In this document: piece after piece, positions 40,629 to 49,783 of the stretch
How positions within the stretch are numbered: the first letter of the stretch is position 1
Layout of the letters: each line of letters opens with the position of its first letter
Notes under the pieces: generated by a model
Seen by the model: only the letters and a program-made list of their open reading frames with translations
Databases searched by the model: none
Told to the model about the DNA's origin: nothing
Translations under genes and position numbers: made by a program
Assembly (NCBI RefSeq): GCF_001577265.1
Contig: NZ_CP014517.1
Location: forward strand, 124,001 to 188,000
Origin: Variovorax sp. PAMC 28711
GTDB lineage: Bacteria; Pseudomonadota; Gammaproteobacteria; Burkholderiales; Burkholderiaceae_C
Direction: 5' to 3'
DNA: 64,000 bases

Positions 40629-42686
40629 ATGACACCCATGACCAATCCCCTCCTCGACTTCACCGACCTTCCGCTGTTCGACAAGATCAAGCCGGAGCAC
40701 GTCGCACCCGCGGTCGACATGCTGCTGGCCGACGCCGATGCCGCGCTCGAAACCGTCACCGCGCCCGCGTTCCCCGCCGACTGGCTGGCGATTTCGAAAG
40801 TGCTCGACGTCTCGTCGGAGCGCTTCAGCCGCGCCTGGGGTGCAGTCGGTCACCTCAACGCCGTCGCCGACACGCCGGAGCTTCGCGCCGCCTACAACGA
40901 GGCGATGCCGCGCGTCACCGCGTTCTGGACCCGGCTCGGCTCGGACGAGCGTCTCTATGCCAAGTACAAGGCGATCGATCCCGCGACGCTCAATCCCGAG
41001 CAGCGCCAGGCCCACAAGTACGCGGTGCGCAACTTCGTGCTCGGCGGCGCCGAACTGCAAGGCGCCGCCAAGGAACGTTTCGCCGCGATCCAGGAACGCC
41101 AGGCCGAGTTGAGCCAGAAGTTCAGCGAAAACGCGCTGGATGCGACCGATGCCTTCGCTTACTACGCGCAGGCTGAAGAGCTCGACGGTGTGCCCGACGA
41201 CGTGATCAGCGCTGCGCGTGCCGCCGCCGAGGCCGACGGCAAGCCCGGCTACAAGCTCACGCTGAAGATGCCCAGCTACCTGCCGGTGATGCAGTTCGCC
41301 AAGAGCAGCGCGCTGCGCGAAAAGCTCTATCGAGCCTATGTGACGCGCGCCAGTGAACTCGGCGACCCGGCACTCGACAACACCGCGCTCATCATCGAAA
41401 TTCTCGCGCTGCGCGAAGAAGAGTCGAAGCTGCTGGGCTACAAGAATTTCGGCGAGCTCTCCGTGGTCACGAAAATGGCCGATTCGGCCGATCAGGTCAT
41501 CCAGTTCTTGCGCGACCTGGCGGTCAAGGCCAAGCCCTACGGCGCGCGCGACGTCGCCGATCTGCGTGCTTTCGCATCGGAAGCCGTCGGTCTGCAAGAC
41601 CCGCAACCCTGGGACTGGAGCTATGTCGGCGAGAAGCTCAAGGAAGCGCGCTATGCCTACAGCGAACAGGAAGTGAAGCAGTATTTCACCGCGCCGAAGG
41701 TGATGGCCGGGCTCTTCAAGATCGTCGAGACGCTGTTCGAAGTGACCATCCGCCGAGACAGCGCGCCCGTGTGGCACCCGACCGTCGAGTTCTATCGCAT
41801 CGAGCGTGCGGGCCAGAAGGTCGGTCAGTTCTACCTCGACCCTTCGGCGCGTGCTGGCAAACGTGGCGGCGCCTGGATGGACGACGTGCGCGCGCGCTGG
41901 CTGCGGCCCGACGACGGAACGCTGCAGACGCCGATCGCGCAGCTCGTCTGCAACTTCGCAGAAGGCGTCGACGGCAAGCCGCCGCTGCTCACGCACGACG
42001 ACGTGACCACGCTCTTCCACGAGTTCGGCCACGGCCTGCACCACATGCTCACGCAGATCAACGAGCGTGACGTGTCGGGCATCAGCGGCGTCGAATGGGA
42101 TGCGGTCGAGTTGCCGAGCCAGTTCATGGAGAACTTCTGCTGGGAATGGGACGTGCTGCGCAACATGACCTCGCACGTCGACACCGGCGAGCCGCTGCCA
42201 CGCGCACTGTTCGACAAGATGACGGCGGCCAAGAATTTCCAGAGCGGTCTGCAAACGCTGCGCCAGATCGAGTTCTCGCTGTTCGACATGCTGCTGCACA
42301 CCGAGTACGGCGCGGCCACGGCCCAGCCGGGCGACGTGCTCGCGCTGCTGAACCAGGTGCGCACCGAGGTGGCCGTGATGCCGTCGCCGATCTTCAGCCG
42401 CACGCCGAACACCTTCAGCCACATCTTCTCGGGCGGCTATGCGGCCGGCTACTACAGCTACAAGTGGGCCGAGGTGCTGAGCGCGGACGCCTACGCGGCC
42501 TTCGAGGAAACCGCTGGCGCCAACGGCGAACCGAGCATCGAGACCGGCCGCAAGTACCGCCAGGCGATCCTCGAAGCCGGTGGCAGCCGCAGTGCGATGG
42601 AATCGTTCAAGGCGTTCCGTGGTCGCGAACCGCAGCTCGACGCGCTGCTTCGCCACCAAGGCATGGCCGAAGCCGAACCTGCGTGA
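40629..42686 (+). CDS. prlC: M3-family oligopeptidase (oligopeptidase A-like)
   Basis: Cytoplasmic zinc metallopeptidase of 685 residues that degrades short peptides, including cleaved signal peptides, in E. coli. The zinc motif HEFGH is in TTLFHEFGHGLHHMLTQ, with the downstream SGVEWDAVELPSQFMENFCWE carrying the third ligand Glu; HIFSGGYAAGYYSYKWAEVLS is the C-terminal substrate-binding segment. I start at ATG 40629 (MTPMTNPLLDFTDLPLFD); an ATG three codons later is equally possible. It follows folD closely, so co-transcription is likely. Confidence 0.94.
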   Translation: MTPMTNPLLDFTDLPLFDKIKPEHVAPAVDMLLADADAALETVTAPAFPADWLAISKVLDVSSERFSRAWGAVGHLNAVADTPELRAAYNEAMPRVTAFWTRLGSDERLYAKYKAIDPATLNPEQRQAHKYAVRNFVLGGAELQGAAKERFAAIQERQAELSQKFSENALDATDAFAYYAQAEELDGVPDDVISAARAAAEADGKPGYKLTLKMPSYLPVMQFAKSSALREKLYRAYVTRASELGDPALDNTALIIEILALREEESKLLGYKNFGELSVVTKMADSADQVIQFLRDLAVKAKPYGARDVADLRAFASEAVGLQDPQPWDWSYVGEKLKEARYAYSEQEVKQYFTAPKVMAGLFKIVETLFEVTIRRDSAPVWHPTVEFYRIERAGQKVGQFYLDPSARAGKRGGAWMDDVRARWLRPDDGTLQTPIAQLVCNFAEGVDGKPPLLTHDDVTTLFHEFGHGLHHMLTQINERDVSGISGVEWDAVELPSQFMENFCWEWDVLRNMTSHVDTGEPLPRALFDKMTAAKNFQSGLQTLRQIEFSLFDMLLHTEYGAATAQPGDVLALLNQVRTEVAVMPSPIFSRTPNTFSHIFSGGYAAGYYSYKWAEVLSADAYAAFEETAGANGEPSIETGRKYRQAILEAGGSRSAMESFKAFRGREPQLDALLRHQGMAEAEPA

Positions 42687-42720
42687 TACTCGGGCGATCG
42701 AACCGACCCCGGAGCCTCCG

Positions 42721-43355
42721 ATGCCATTGATCGCCCGCCTCGCCGCCCTGCCCCTTCTGCTCATCGCGTGCGCCACGCTGGCCCAGCCGCTCTATCGCAG
42801 CGTCGACAAGAACGGCAAGGTGACGTTCACGGACCAGCCGCCGGCCGCCAACGTGCAGCCGGCAGCCCCGCGCGGCAGCAACGCGACCGCCGTCGGCGCC
42901 AGCAACAACAGCGGCGCCCTGCCTATGAACTGCGGCAAGTCGTGCAGCGCTACCCCGTGACGATCTACACCAGCGACGAGTGCGGGCCGTGCGGTGCCGG
43001 GCGATCGCTTCTGGTCACGCGCGGCGTACCGTTCGACGAGCGCATCGTGAAGACCGACGCCGACACTGCCGCCCTGCAGCGCATCAGCGGACAAATTTCG
43101 CTGCCACTGCTGTCGATCGGATCGCAGCAACTCAAGGGGTTTTCAGACCAGGAATGGTCGCAATACCTCGACGCGGCCGGCTACCCGAAGAGTTCGCAGC
43201 TGCCAGCGGCCTACCGCGTGTCGCCGCCGCAGCCCCTGGTCGCGCAGACAGCTGCGCCTTCGGCTGCCCCGGCCGCGCCGCTGGTCGTCCAGCCGCTGCC
43301 GGTGCCGCCGCCCTCGGGTCCGACGCCGAGCAATCCTGCCGGCATCAAGTTCTGA
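42721..43355 (+). CDS. Secreted DUF4124-glutaredoxin fusion protein, frameshifted
   Basis: In corrected frame about 211 residues. A signal peptide (MPLIARLAALPLLLIACATLA) is followed by a DUF4124-type domain (QPLYRSVDKNGKVTFTDQPP), a glutaredoxin-like domain (VTIYTSDECGPCGAGRSLL...GVPFDERIVKTD, LPLLSIGSQQLKGFSDQEW) with a CGPC redox motif, and a Pro/Ala-rich tail. The first frame stops at 42960; one C is missing from CCC at 42922-42923 (ALP-MNCGK read instead of ALPYELRQV), after which the glutaredoxin part is open to 43355. It is probably a periplasmic thiol oxidoreductase; the function is inference. It is 34 bases after the M3 peptidase and convergent with rpiA. Confidence 0.83.
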
Positions 43356-43362
43356 ATCCGGC

Positions 43363-44058
43363 TCAGTCGAACGTCAGCGTCTGCACGCCGGACGGCGTGC
43401 CGAGCAAGCACACGTTCGCCTTCTGGCAGGCGAACACACCCACCGTCACCACGCCGGGCCACTGGCTCACCTCCGCCTCGAACGCGCGCGGATCGGAGAT
43501 CTTCAGGCCGGTCACATCGACGATGTGCTGCCCGTTGTCGGTCACCAGAGCCACCCCGTCTTTCTCGCGCACCTGACCTTCGCCGCCCAGCTGCGCGAAC
43601 TGCCGGATGATGCTGCGCGCCGCCATCGGGATCACCTCGACCGGCAGCGGAAACGCACCCAGCGTGTCGACCAGCTTCGACGCATCCGCGATGCACACGA
43701 AGCGCTTCGACTGCGCGGCGACGATCTTCTCCCGCGTGAGCGCGGCGCCGCCCCCCTTGATCATGTGGCCGCGGTGATCGATTTCGTCGGCGCCGTCGAT
43801 GTAGACCGAGATGTCTTCCACCTCGTTGCTGTCGAACACCGGGATGCCGAGTGCACGCAGTCGCTCGGTGGAGGCGACCGAGCTCGACACCGCGCCCTTG
43901 ATCTCGTCCTTGATCGTCGCCAGCGCATCGATGAACTTGTTGACCGTGGAACCGGTGCCCACGCCGACGATCTGCCCCTTGACCACGTACGCGAGGGCGG
44001 CCTCGCCGACCTGGGTCTTCATCTGGTCTTGCGTCAGGGCGGGCGTGGTCGAGGTCAT
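43363..44058 (-). CDS. rpiA: Ribose-5-phosphate isomerase A
   Basis: 231 residues. It interconverts ribose-5-phosphate and ribulose-5-phosphate in the pentose phosphate pathway. Motifs: [16 protein letters not shown] (phosphate loop), [29 protein letters not shown] with catalytic Asp and Lys, and LPVEVIPMA. Start ATG 44058 ([21 protein letters not shown]), divergent from pyrD with 41 bases between, which must contain both promoters. A longer upstream frame overlaps pyrD and is rejected. Confidence 0.96.
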   Translation of the reverse strand: MTSTTPALTQDQMKTQVGEAALAYVVKGQIVGVGTGSTVNKFIDALATIKDEIKGAVSSSVASTERLRALGIPVFDSNEVEDISVYIDGADEIDHRGHMIKGGGAALTREKIVAAQSKRFVCIADASKLVDTLGAFPLPVEVIPMAARSIIRQFAQLGGEGQVREKDGVALVTDNGQHIVDVTGLKISDPRAFEAEVSQWPGVVTVGVFACQKANVCLLGTPSGVQTLTFD

Positions 44059-44099
44059 CGGGGGAGAATCCAGTGCTGTTTGAAGACCTGAATTATCCG

Positions 44100-45158
44100 A
44101 TGCTCTCCTCGCTCTACGGCCTCGCGCGCCCCTTCCTCTTCGGCTTCGACCCGGAGCACGCACACGAACTCACGCTCGGTGCGCTCGCGCGCACGCAGAA
44201 CACACCGCTGGCCTGCGCCTACGCGTCGCCCCGGGTGGACGATCCGGTGACGCTGGCCGGGCTGAATTTTCCGAACCGGATCGGCCTGGCGGCGGGCCTC
44301 GACAAGAACGCGCGTTGCATCGACGCGTTCTCCGCCATGGGGTTCGGTTTCGTCGAGGTCGGCACCGTCACGCCGAAGCCGCAGCCGGGCAGCGCGAAAC
44401 CGCGCATCTTCCGTCTGCCGCAACGCGACGCGCTCATCAACCGGCTGGGCTTCAACAACGACGGGCTCGATGCCTTCGTCGCGAATGTGCAGCGCGCACG
44501 CTTTCGCAAGTCGACCGCGAAAACGCCGATGCTCCTGGGGCTGAACATCGGCAAGAACGGCGCGACGCCGATCGAGCGCGCCACCGACGACTACCTGATC
44601 GCGCTCGACGGCGTGTATCCGCACGCCGACTACGTGGCCGTCAATATTTCGAGCCCCAACACGGCCAACCTGCGGACGCTGCAAAGTGACGAGGCACTGG
44701 ACACGCTGCTGGGCGCCGTCGCTTCACGCCGTGAAGAACTGACAGCGCTCCACGGCAAGCGCGTTCCGCTGTTCGTGAAGATCGCACCCGACCTCGATGC
44801 CGCACAGATCGCGGTGATCGCCGCAGCCTTGCAGCGACACGGCATGGACGGCGTGATCGCATCGAACACCACGCTGTCGCGCGAAGCGGTCAGCGGGTTG
44901 CCGCATGCGGAGGAAACAGGCGGTCTGTCGGGAGCACCGGTGCGTGAAGCCAGCAACCGGGTGATCGCGCAGTTCCGGGCTGCGCTGGGACCGGGCTACC
45001 CGATCATCGGCGTGGGCGGCGTGTTGAGTGGCGCAGACGCCAAGGCCAAGATTGCGGCCGGCGCCGACGTCGTCCAGATGTACACGGGACTTATCTATCG
45101 CGGCCCGGCGCTGGTGCGCGAGGCGGCCCAGGCGCTGCGCAATTTGCGCAACCCCTGA
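44100..45158 (+). CDS. pyrD: Dihydroorotate dehydrogenase (quinone), class 2
   Basis: Membrane-associated FMN enzyme of pyrimidine biosynthesis that passes electrons to quinone. 352 residues from ATG 44100 ([21 protein letters not shown]). The amphipathic N-terminus typical of class 2 enzymes is present, followed by [64 protein letters not shown] (with the class 2 catalytic Ser), and C-terminal FMN-binding [21 protein letters not shown]. An in-frame ATG at 44073 is possible but gives a non-family extension. Confidence 0.96.
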   Translation: MLSSLYGLARPFLFGFDPEHAHELTLGALARTQNTPLACAYASPRVDDPVTLAGLNFPNRIGLAAGLDKNARCIDAFSAMGFGFVEVGTVTPKPQPGSAKPRIFRLPQRDALINRLGFNNDGLDAFVANVQRARFRKSTAKTPMLLGLNIGKNGATPIERATDDYLIALDGVYPHADYVAVNISSPNTANLRTLQSDEALDTLLGAVASRREELTALHGKRVPLFVKIAPDLDAAQIAVIAAALQRHGMDGVIASNTTLSREAVSGLPHAEETGGLSGAPVREASNRVIAQFRAALGPGYPIIGVGGVLSGADAKAKIAAGADVVQMYTGLIYRGPALVREAAQALRNLRNP

Positions 45159-45168
45159 GCCGCCTGTC

Positions 45169-45873
45169 TCAGCGCATGCGCCAGAGCACTGGCGCGAGAA
45201 ACGCGGCCCAACGCAGCAAGCGACGGGGCTTCAACACCACCACCGCAGCCGCCGTCGCGACACCCACGGCGACGGGGTGCTTGCGCGCGATGCGCAGGGC
45301 GGCCGCGGTCGCGGACTCATCGGGCGGTGGCGCATCGTCGACGGCCTCTTCACGGTGGCGCATGTCGGCACCGGCCTGCAGGCGCGCGATGCGTTGACGC
45401 TGCGTTTCGATGCGTTCGAGCAGTTCCTGGCGGGTCGCCGGGCGCGGCTCGCGCGGTGGCGGCTCTTCGTCGTCCCGACCGAAGCGATCCTGAAACCACT
45501 CCCAGTCACGTTCGAGCTCTCGCCGCGCAGGTACGAAGGCGTTCGACGCTTCACGGAACGTCGACAGGAACGCCACGACTGCCGCGATCCACAGCACCGA
45601 CCACGCACCAGCAATCCACCACGCAGCGGCAGTGCGTTGGGGCGTGTCCCAAAAGTGCACGACGATCGCCATCGACAACAGCGCCACGGTCACGGTCGTC
45701 AGCCCCGCGGCCACGATGCCCAACAGCACCATGCGCTTGATCCGCTGTTTTTCGTCGTCCCACGCCATGCGAACCAGTTGAACGCGGTCCTCGGCGGCCA
45801 GCGCCCCTTCGCCGATCGCTGCGCGCACACGGCGGACGCGGGCATCCAGCCCCAACAGGGCCAGGAGCCTCAT
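45169..45873 (-). CDS. YqjE/phage-holin-family membrane protein with long C-terminal extension
   Basis: 234 residues. Two transmembrane segments (about 50-72, LGIVAAGLTTVTVALLSMAIVV, and 85-105, WWIAGAWSVLWIAAVVAFLST) form the YqjE-like module. A charged helical region (ELERDWEWFQDRFGRDDEEPPP, TRQELLERIETQRQRIARL) then leads to a third weakly hydrophobic end (PVAVGVATAAAVVVLKPRRLL, WAAFLAPVLWR). The C-terminal part resembles YqjK, a separate small protein in E. coli, so this may be a YqjE-YqjK fusion. It starts 3 bases after the DUF883 (YqjD-like) gene. The function is unknown; YqjD homologues bind stationary-phase ribosomes in E. coli. Confidence 0.78.
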   Translation of the reverse strand: MRLLALLGLDARVRRVRAAIGEGALAAEDRVQLVRMAWDDEKQRIKRMVLLGIVAAGLTTVTVALLSMAIVVHFWDTPQRTAAAWWIAGAWSVLWIAAVVAFLSTFREASNAFVPARRELERDWEWFQDRFGRDDEEPPPREPRPATRQELLERIETQRQRIARLQAGADMRHREEAVDDAPPPDESATAAALRIARKHPVAVGVATAAAVVVLKPRRLLRWAAFLAPVLWRMR

Positions 45874-45876
45874 CGA

Positions 45877-46173
45877 CTAGCGACGTCCGAGCAGCAAGCC
45901 AACCAGCACGCCGACCGCCAGCGCGGCACCGGCGATCTGCCATGGCTCGTCGTGCGCGTAGGCATTGGCGGTGTCGGCCGCTTCACGTGCCTTCTTGGCC
46001 GCGATGCGCGCTTTCTCGGCGGTGATTTCCTTGGCGATGGCCAGCTTGGCATCGACGCGTTGGCGCATCTGTTTGATGTGCGGCACGGCGTCGAGGTCCT
46101 TGCTCGCGAGAACGCCGCGCACGTCTTCGACCACCGCGTCGGCGGCCGCTTCAAGGTTACTGGTTGCACTCAT
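45877..46173 (-). CDS. DUF883 (YqjD/ElaB-type) membrane-anchored protein
   Basis: 98 residues: an acidic/basic helical N-terminal region (AVVEDVRGVLASKDL...MRQRVDAKLAIAKEIT) and a C-terminal membrane anchor IAGAALAVGVLVGLLLGRR ending in Gly-Arg-Arg, the DUF883 hallmark. In E. coli, YqjD, ElaB and YgaM are tail-anchored inner-membrane proteins associated with ribosomes in stationary phase. The gene heads a two-gene unit with the YqjE-like gene (3-base gap), matching the yqjDEK order. Confidence 0.88.
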   Translation of the reverse strand: MSATSNLEAAADAVVEDVRGVLASKDLDAVPHIKQMRQRVDAKLAIAKEITAEKARIAAKKAREAADTANAYAHDEPWQIAGAALAVGVLVGLLLGRR

Positions 46174-46197
46174 TGGATCTTCCCTCTTCGGATTGGC

Positions 46198-46260
46198 GCC
46201 GGCACCGTGCCGGCGGGTTCACTCGCCTGCAATAGGCGTGCCTTGCCATGGTACATGGCA
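46198..46260. other. Three adjacent short inverted repeats downstream of lhgO
   Basis: Between the DUF883 start (46173) and the lhgO stop (46263) three hairpin-forming repeats follow each other: GCCGGCAC-C-GTGCCGGC (46198-46214), GCCT-GCAAT-AGGC (46225-46237) and TGCCATG-GTA-CATGGCA (46244-46260). None has a T-tract, so termination of lhgO through them is only possible, not shown; the first also sits in the DUF883 leader. Confidence 0.4.
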
Positions 46261-46262
46261 GC

Positions 46263-47366
46263 TCAGGCTGATTCGAGCATTTGCTTCACGTGTTCGGCAA
46301 TGGCGAGGCTGCTCGTCAGCCCCGGGGATTCGATGCCGAACAAATTGATGAGGCCGGGCACGCCATGCGTCTCCGCGCCCTGGATCATGAAGTCCTGTGC
46401 TGCCTCCCCGGGTCCGGACAGTTTGGGGCGAATGCCGGCATAGCCGGGCTGCAGCGCGCCATCCGGCAATGCGGGCCAGTAGCGCCGAACTTCGGCGTAA
46501 AAGGCGTCGCCACGAGTTGGGTCGACCACCAGATCGTCCGGGGATGCCACCCACTGCACGTCCGGGCCGAACTTGGCTTGCCCGCCCAGGTCGAGCGTCA
46601 GGTGAACGCCGAGGCCGCCGGCTTCGGGCACCGGGTAGATCAGTCGGCTGAACGGCGCCCGGCTCGCGAGGGTGAAGTAGTTGCCCTTGGCGAAATGCGA
46701 GACGGGAACGGTGGCCGGTGGCAGGCCGGCAAAAGAACGGGCCAGGGCTGGCGCTTGCAGTCCGGCGGCGTTCACCACGCTTCGGCAACGCAAGGTCGTG
46801 CCGTCGCTTGCCATCAGGTCGATCACGCCATTGGCGATGCGGGCGCTCTCGATGCCCGACTTCAGCGCGACCACGCCACCCGCATTCTCGAGATCGCCCT
46901 GCAGACTCAACATGAAGGCGTGGCTGTCGACGATGCCGGTGCTGGGCGAGTGCAATGCTGCCATGCACGCGAGCGCAGGCTCCAGCGCGAGCGCCTCGTC
47001 GCGACCGAGCAATGTCAGATCGTTGACGCCGTTGCGCTGTGCCTTGGCAACGATTGCCTCCAACTCTGCGAGCTGCGGCGGCGAAGTCGCCACGATCAGC
47101 TTTCCGCATCGACGATGCGGTAGTGCTCTCGCCTCCAGATAGTGATACAGCAGCGCCTTGCCTGCGACGCACAAGCGTGCTTTCAGCGAGCCCTGCGGGT
47201 AGTAAATGCCGGCGTGAATGACCTCACTGTTGCGGGAACTCGTGCCGGTGCCGATGGCACTCTCCGCCTCCAGAACGATCACTTCCCGCCCCTGCAGCGC
47301 CAAAGCCCGCGCGACAGCGAGCCCGACGACGCCTGCGCCGATCACGGCGCAATCGAATGTGTCCAT
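46263..47366 (-). CDS. lhgO: L-2-hydroxyglutarate oxidase/dehydrogenase-type FAD oxidoreductase
   Basis: 367 residues. DAO-family FAD fold: N-terminal [42 protein letters not shown] (characteristic of L-2-hydroxyglutarate dehydrogenase), [12 protein letters not shown], and C-terminal [18 protein letters not shown] with [20 protein letters not shown]. LhgO oxidises L-2-hydroxyglutarate to 2-oxoglutarate and feeds electrons to the respiratory chain. It is flanked by unrelated genes and probably monocistronic. The ATG at 47366 gives the complete FAD-binding motif. Confidence 0.9.
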   Translation of the reverse strand: MDTFDCAVIGAGVVGLAVARALALQGREVIVLEAESAIGTGTSSRNSEVIHAGIYYPQGSLKARLCVAGKALLYHYLEARALPHRRCGKLIVATSPPQLAELEAIVAKAQRNGVNDLTLLGRDEALALEPALACMAALHSPSTGIVDSHAFMLSLQGDLENAGGVVALKSGIESARIANGVIDLMASDGTTLRCRSVVNAAGLQAPALARSFAGLPPATVPVSHFAKGNYFTLASRAPFSRLIYPVPEAGGLGVHLTLDLGGQAKFGPDVQWVASPDDLVVDPTRGDAFYAEVRRYWPALPDGALQPGYAGIRPKLSGPGEAAQDFMIQGAETHGVPGLINLFGIESPGLTSSLAIAEHVKQMLESA

Positions 47367-47401
47367 CGCGCGAGCTTAGCCGCTCGCCCAGTGCACCGAC
47401 C

Positions 47402-47635
47402 TCAGCGTGCGGGCACGAAAGCGACCATGCGAAGCGTCGGCCAGCGGAATGCCGCTGCACGCATGAACGATCGATGGGCGATGAACCGAAGTGACGACCT
47501 CTCCGGCACGAGGGGACGTTCGGGGTCGAGTGGCGGCGCGCCCGGGTTCAGCGGTCCCTGGTCGGGTTCCACGGGCATTTGCCCGGGGGCCTCATCGGGC
47601 GTGATGGGGGTCGGCAGGTCGGGTGCAATGGCCAT
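47402..47635 (-). CDS. Small Pro-rich protein of unknown function
   Basis: 77 residues. The first 45 are strikingly rich in Pro, Asp and Glu (PDLPTPITPDEAPGQMPVEP, then GPLNPGAPPLDPERPLVPE), the remainder basic and aromatic (FIAHRSFMRAAAFRWPTLRM). A strong AAGGAG lies eight bases before ATG 47635, which supports real translation. Short Pro-rich proteins with this opening occur in Comamonadaceae (recalled, not searched). The change in composition after VPE could reflect another frame error near 47500, but I cannot show this. Confidence 0.55.
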   Translation of the reverse strand: MAIAPDLPTPITPDEAPGQMPVEPDQGPLNPGAPPLDPERPLVPERSSLRFIAHRSFMRAAAFRWPTLRMVAFVPAR

Positions 47636-47752
47636 TTGAAATCTCCTTGGGTTTGGAGCTTTCTACGTCGCCTCGTTCACGCAGGCGCCAGCGCACGACG
47701 GCAGTTGGCGTGGGCCTGAGCCGACACCCTCGGTACCGAATTGAGAAGGAAT

Positions 47753-47827
47753 TGGTGGGCGGTGGAGGTTTCGAACCTCCGACCCCAGCAGTGTGAATGC
47801 TGTGCTCTACCCCTGAGCTAACCGCCC
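47753..47827 (-). tRNA. tRNA-Val (anticodon CAC)
   Basis: Read on the minus strand: acceptor stem GGGCGGT/ACCGCCC, D-arm with TAGCTCAGGGGTAGAGC, anticodon stem CAGCA/TGCTG with loop TTCACAC giving anticodon CAC, T-arm GGAGGTTCGAAACCTCC, discriminator A and an encoded CCA. The 75 nt fold as a complete cloverleaf. It reads GUG valine codons, which are frequent in this GC-rich genome. It stands alone between a small ORF and dnaQ. Confidence 0.97.
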
Positions 47828-47895
47828 GTGCGCTGCGAGTGCAGTGCGTTGGATTTCGCGTTGTGCGCGAAGCCTTCGATTATGCCACAGCCTCT

Positions 47896-48597
47896 TCAGA
47901 CACCCACGCGAAAAAGCGTCCGGCCATTGCTGGATTTGTCGAGCTGCGCGAGCAACGCCTCGTGCGCCACCATTTCATGGTCGGTCGCCGCCAGCACCGG
48001 CAATTCGAAGCGGCTCAGGTCGACGGCAACGACGGTGCCGATCGCCGGTTCGTTGGACGCCACCTCGATCAGCAAGGCGTCCTGGCCGCGCGTGAGGTTG
48101 ATATAGACGTCGGCCAGCAGCTGCGCATCGAGCTTGGCGCCGTGAAATGTGCGGTTCGACCGGTCCACGCCGAAGCGGTCGCACAACGCATCGAGCGAGT
48201 TGCGCTTGCCGGGGTACACCAGCTTGGCCATGGCCAGCGTGTCGGTCACTTCGTCGACGAACGTGCGCAATGGCGGAAGACCGGCCAGTTCCAGTTCCTT
48301 GTTGAGAAAACCCACGTCGAAGGCGGCGTTGTGAATGATCAGCTCGGCGCCGCGAAGGTACTCGACGACATCGTTCGCGAGCGTGGCGAACTTCGGCTTG
48401 TCGCGCAGAAAGTCGGTGGTGAGCCCGTGCACCTTCAGCGCATCTTCATGGCTTTCGCGCCCGGGATTGAAGTAGACGTGGAAGTCGTTGCCGGTGAGCT
48501 TGCGGTTGAACAGCTCGACGCAACCCAACTCGATGACGCGGTCGCCGTTTTCGGCGGAGAGACCCGTGGTTTCGGTGTCGAGAACAATTTGGCGCAT
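47896..48597 (-). CDS. dnaQ: DNA polymerase III epsilon subunit (3'-5' exonuclease, DnaQ)
   Basis: 233 residues. DEDDh exonuclease: ExoI IVLDTETTGLS (Asp7, Glu9), ExoII LIIHNAAFDVGFLNKEL, ExoIII with the catalytic His/Asp in RTFHGAKLDAQLLADVYI. This is the proofreading subunit; the C-terminal part after about 180 is the polymerase-binding region. rnhA, its frequent neighbour in Burkholderiales, would lie to the right on this strand, but the space holds a divergent ABC binding-protein gene instead. The upstream gap is 49 bases. Confidence 0.94.
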   Translation of the reverse strand: MRQIVLDTETTGLSAENGDRVIELGCVELFNRKLTGNDFHVYFNPGRESHEDALKVHGLTTDFLRDKPKFATLANDVVEYLRGAELIIHNAAFDVGFLNKELELAGLPPLRTFVDEVTDTLAMAKLVYPGKRNSLDALCDRFGVDRSNRTFHGAKLDAQLLADVYINLTRGQDALLIEVASNEPAIGTVVAVDLSRFELPVLAATDHEMVAHEALLAQLDKSSNGRTLFRVGV

Positions 48598-48646
48598 GCA
48601 GGATTATTGCGGACCGTATGATGGCGACTATTAACATTTAGTCACC

Positions 48647-49765
48647 ATGCAATACAAAACGTTTCAATTGGTGTTGACGCTCGCGCTGGTGGGTGTTTCG
48701 CTCGCCGCGGAGTCGCAACCCAAACCGATCGTCATTGGCCAGAGCTATATCAAGACCGGACCGCTGCAATCGCTCTCGACAGAACCCCTCATAGGCATCA
48801 AGGCCATGTTGAACGCGGTCAACGCCAGCGGCGGCGTGAACGGCCGGCCGATCGAATTGCGGCAGCTCGACGATGCCTACGAAGGAGCGAAAGCCGCCGA
48901 GAACGTCAAGACCTTCGTCGGCGAAGGCGCCATCGGCATTCTCATGCCCATCGGCACGTCCTCCTCCGTCGGCGCGCTGAAGGCGGCCAACGAGCTCAAG
49001 GTGCCGATGGTCGGCCCCTACACAGGTGCTGGGCCGGTGGTGAAGTATTCGGACTACGGCTTCCCGGTGCGCATCAGTTTCGACGAGGAATACAGCCGCA
49101 TCGTGAACCACCTCTTCACCATCGGCAGCACGCGCATCGCGTTCGCGCACAACGACAATCCGGGCGCGAAATCGGCGATGGAAAGCACCGCCCGGTTCAT
49201 TTCGGAACGCGGCGACAAGATGGTCGGCAGCGTCGCCATCAAGAACGACGGCTCAGACGCCGCGGCGCGCGCAGCCGAGCTGGTCAAACTGCAGCCGAAA
49301 GTGATCGTTCTTTCGGCGACGAACGATGTGACCGCGAAGTTCATCAGCGCCTACCGCGCGGCTGGCGGCGAGACGGCTTTCTATTCGTTCTCGTTTCTGA
49401 ACGGCCAGAAGCTCCACCAGGACATCCAGAAGGCCTCGGCCGGCGTGGTCATTTCACAGGTTGTGCCCTACCCCTGGAACGGCGCGCTGCCGATCATCTC
49501 GGAGTATCAGGCGGCGATGAAGAAGATCGGCGCCACGGATTTCAGCTACGGCAGCCTCGAGGGCTATGTGGCCGCGAAGGTGATGGTCGAAGGACTGAAG
49601 CGCGCAGGCGCGAATCCGACGGCCGAATCGCTGCACAAGGGGCTGGAGTCGTTCAAGTCGCTCGACCTCGGCGGCCTGGCAGTGCACTACCGCCCCGGCG
49701 AGCACCGCGGCCTCACGTTCTCCGAACTCTCGATGCTCAAGAGCGACGGGCGCTATCTGCGCTGA
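48647..49765 (+). CDS. ABC-transporter periplasmic binding protein (branched-chain amino acid type)
   Basis: 372 residues: a signal peptide (MQYKTFQLVLTLALVGVSLA|AES) and a type I periplasmic-binding-protein fold (IVIGQSYIKTGPLQSLSTEP, GVNGRPIELRQLDDAYEGAKAAEN split here at NAVNASGG, GILMPIGTSSSVGAL, and LQPKVIVLSATNDVTAKFI). It resembles LivJ-like receptors for amino acids, urea or aromatic acids. No permease or ATPase gene is adjacent, so it is an orphan receptor; its ligand is unknown. The start codon lies 49 bases from the divergent dnaQ start. Confidence 0.87.
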   Translation: MQYKTFQLVLTLALVGVSLAAESQPKPIVIGQSYIKTGPLQSLSTEPLIGIKAMLNAVNASGGVNGRPIELRQLDDAYEGAKAAENVKTFVGEGAIGILMPIGTSSSVGALKAANELKVPMVGPYTGAGPVVKYSDYGFPVRISFDEEYSRIVNHLFTIGSTRIAFAHNDNPGAKSAMESTARFISERGDKMVGSVAIKNDGSDAAARAAELVKLQPKVIVLSATNDVTAKFISAYRAAGGETAFYSFSFLNGQKLHQDIQKASAGVVISQVVPYPWNGALPIISEYQAAMKKIGATDFSYGSLEGYVAAKVMVEGLKRAGANPTAESLHKGLESFKSLDLGGLAVHYRPGEHRGLTFSELSMLKSDGRYLR

Positions 49766-49783
49766 TCCCGCTGACCTCCACGC

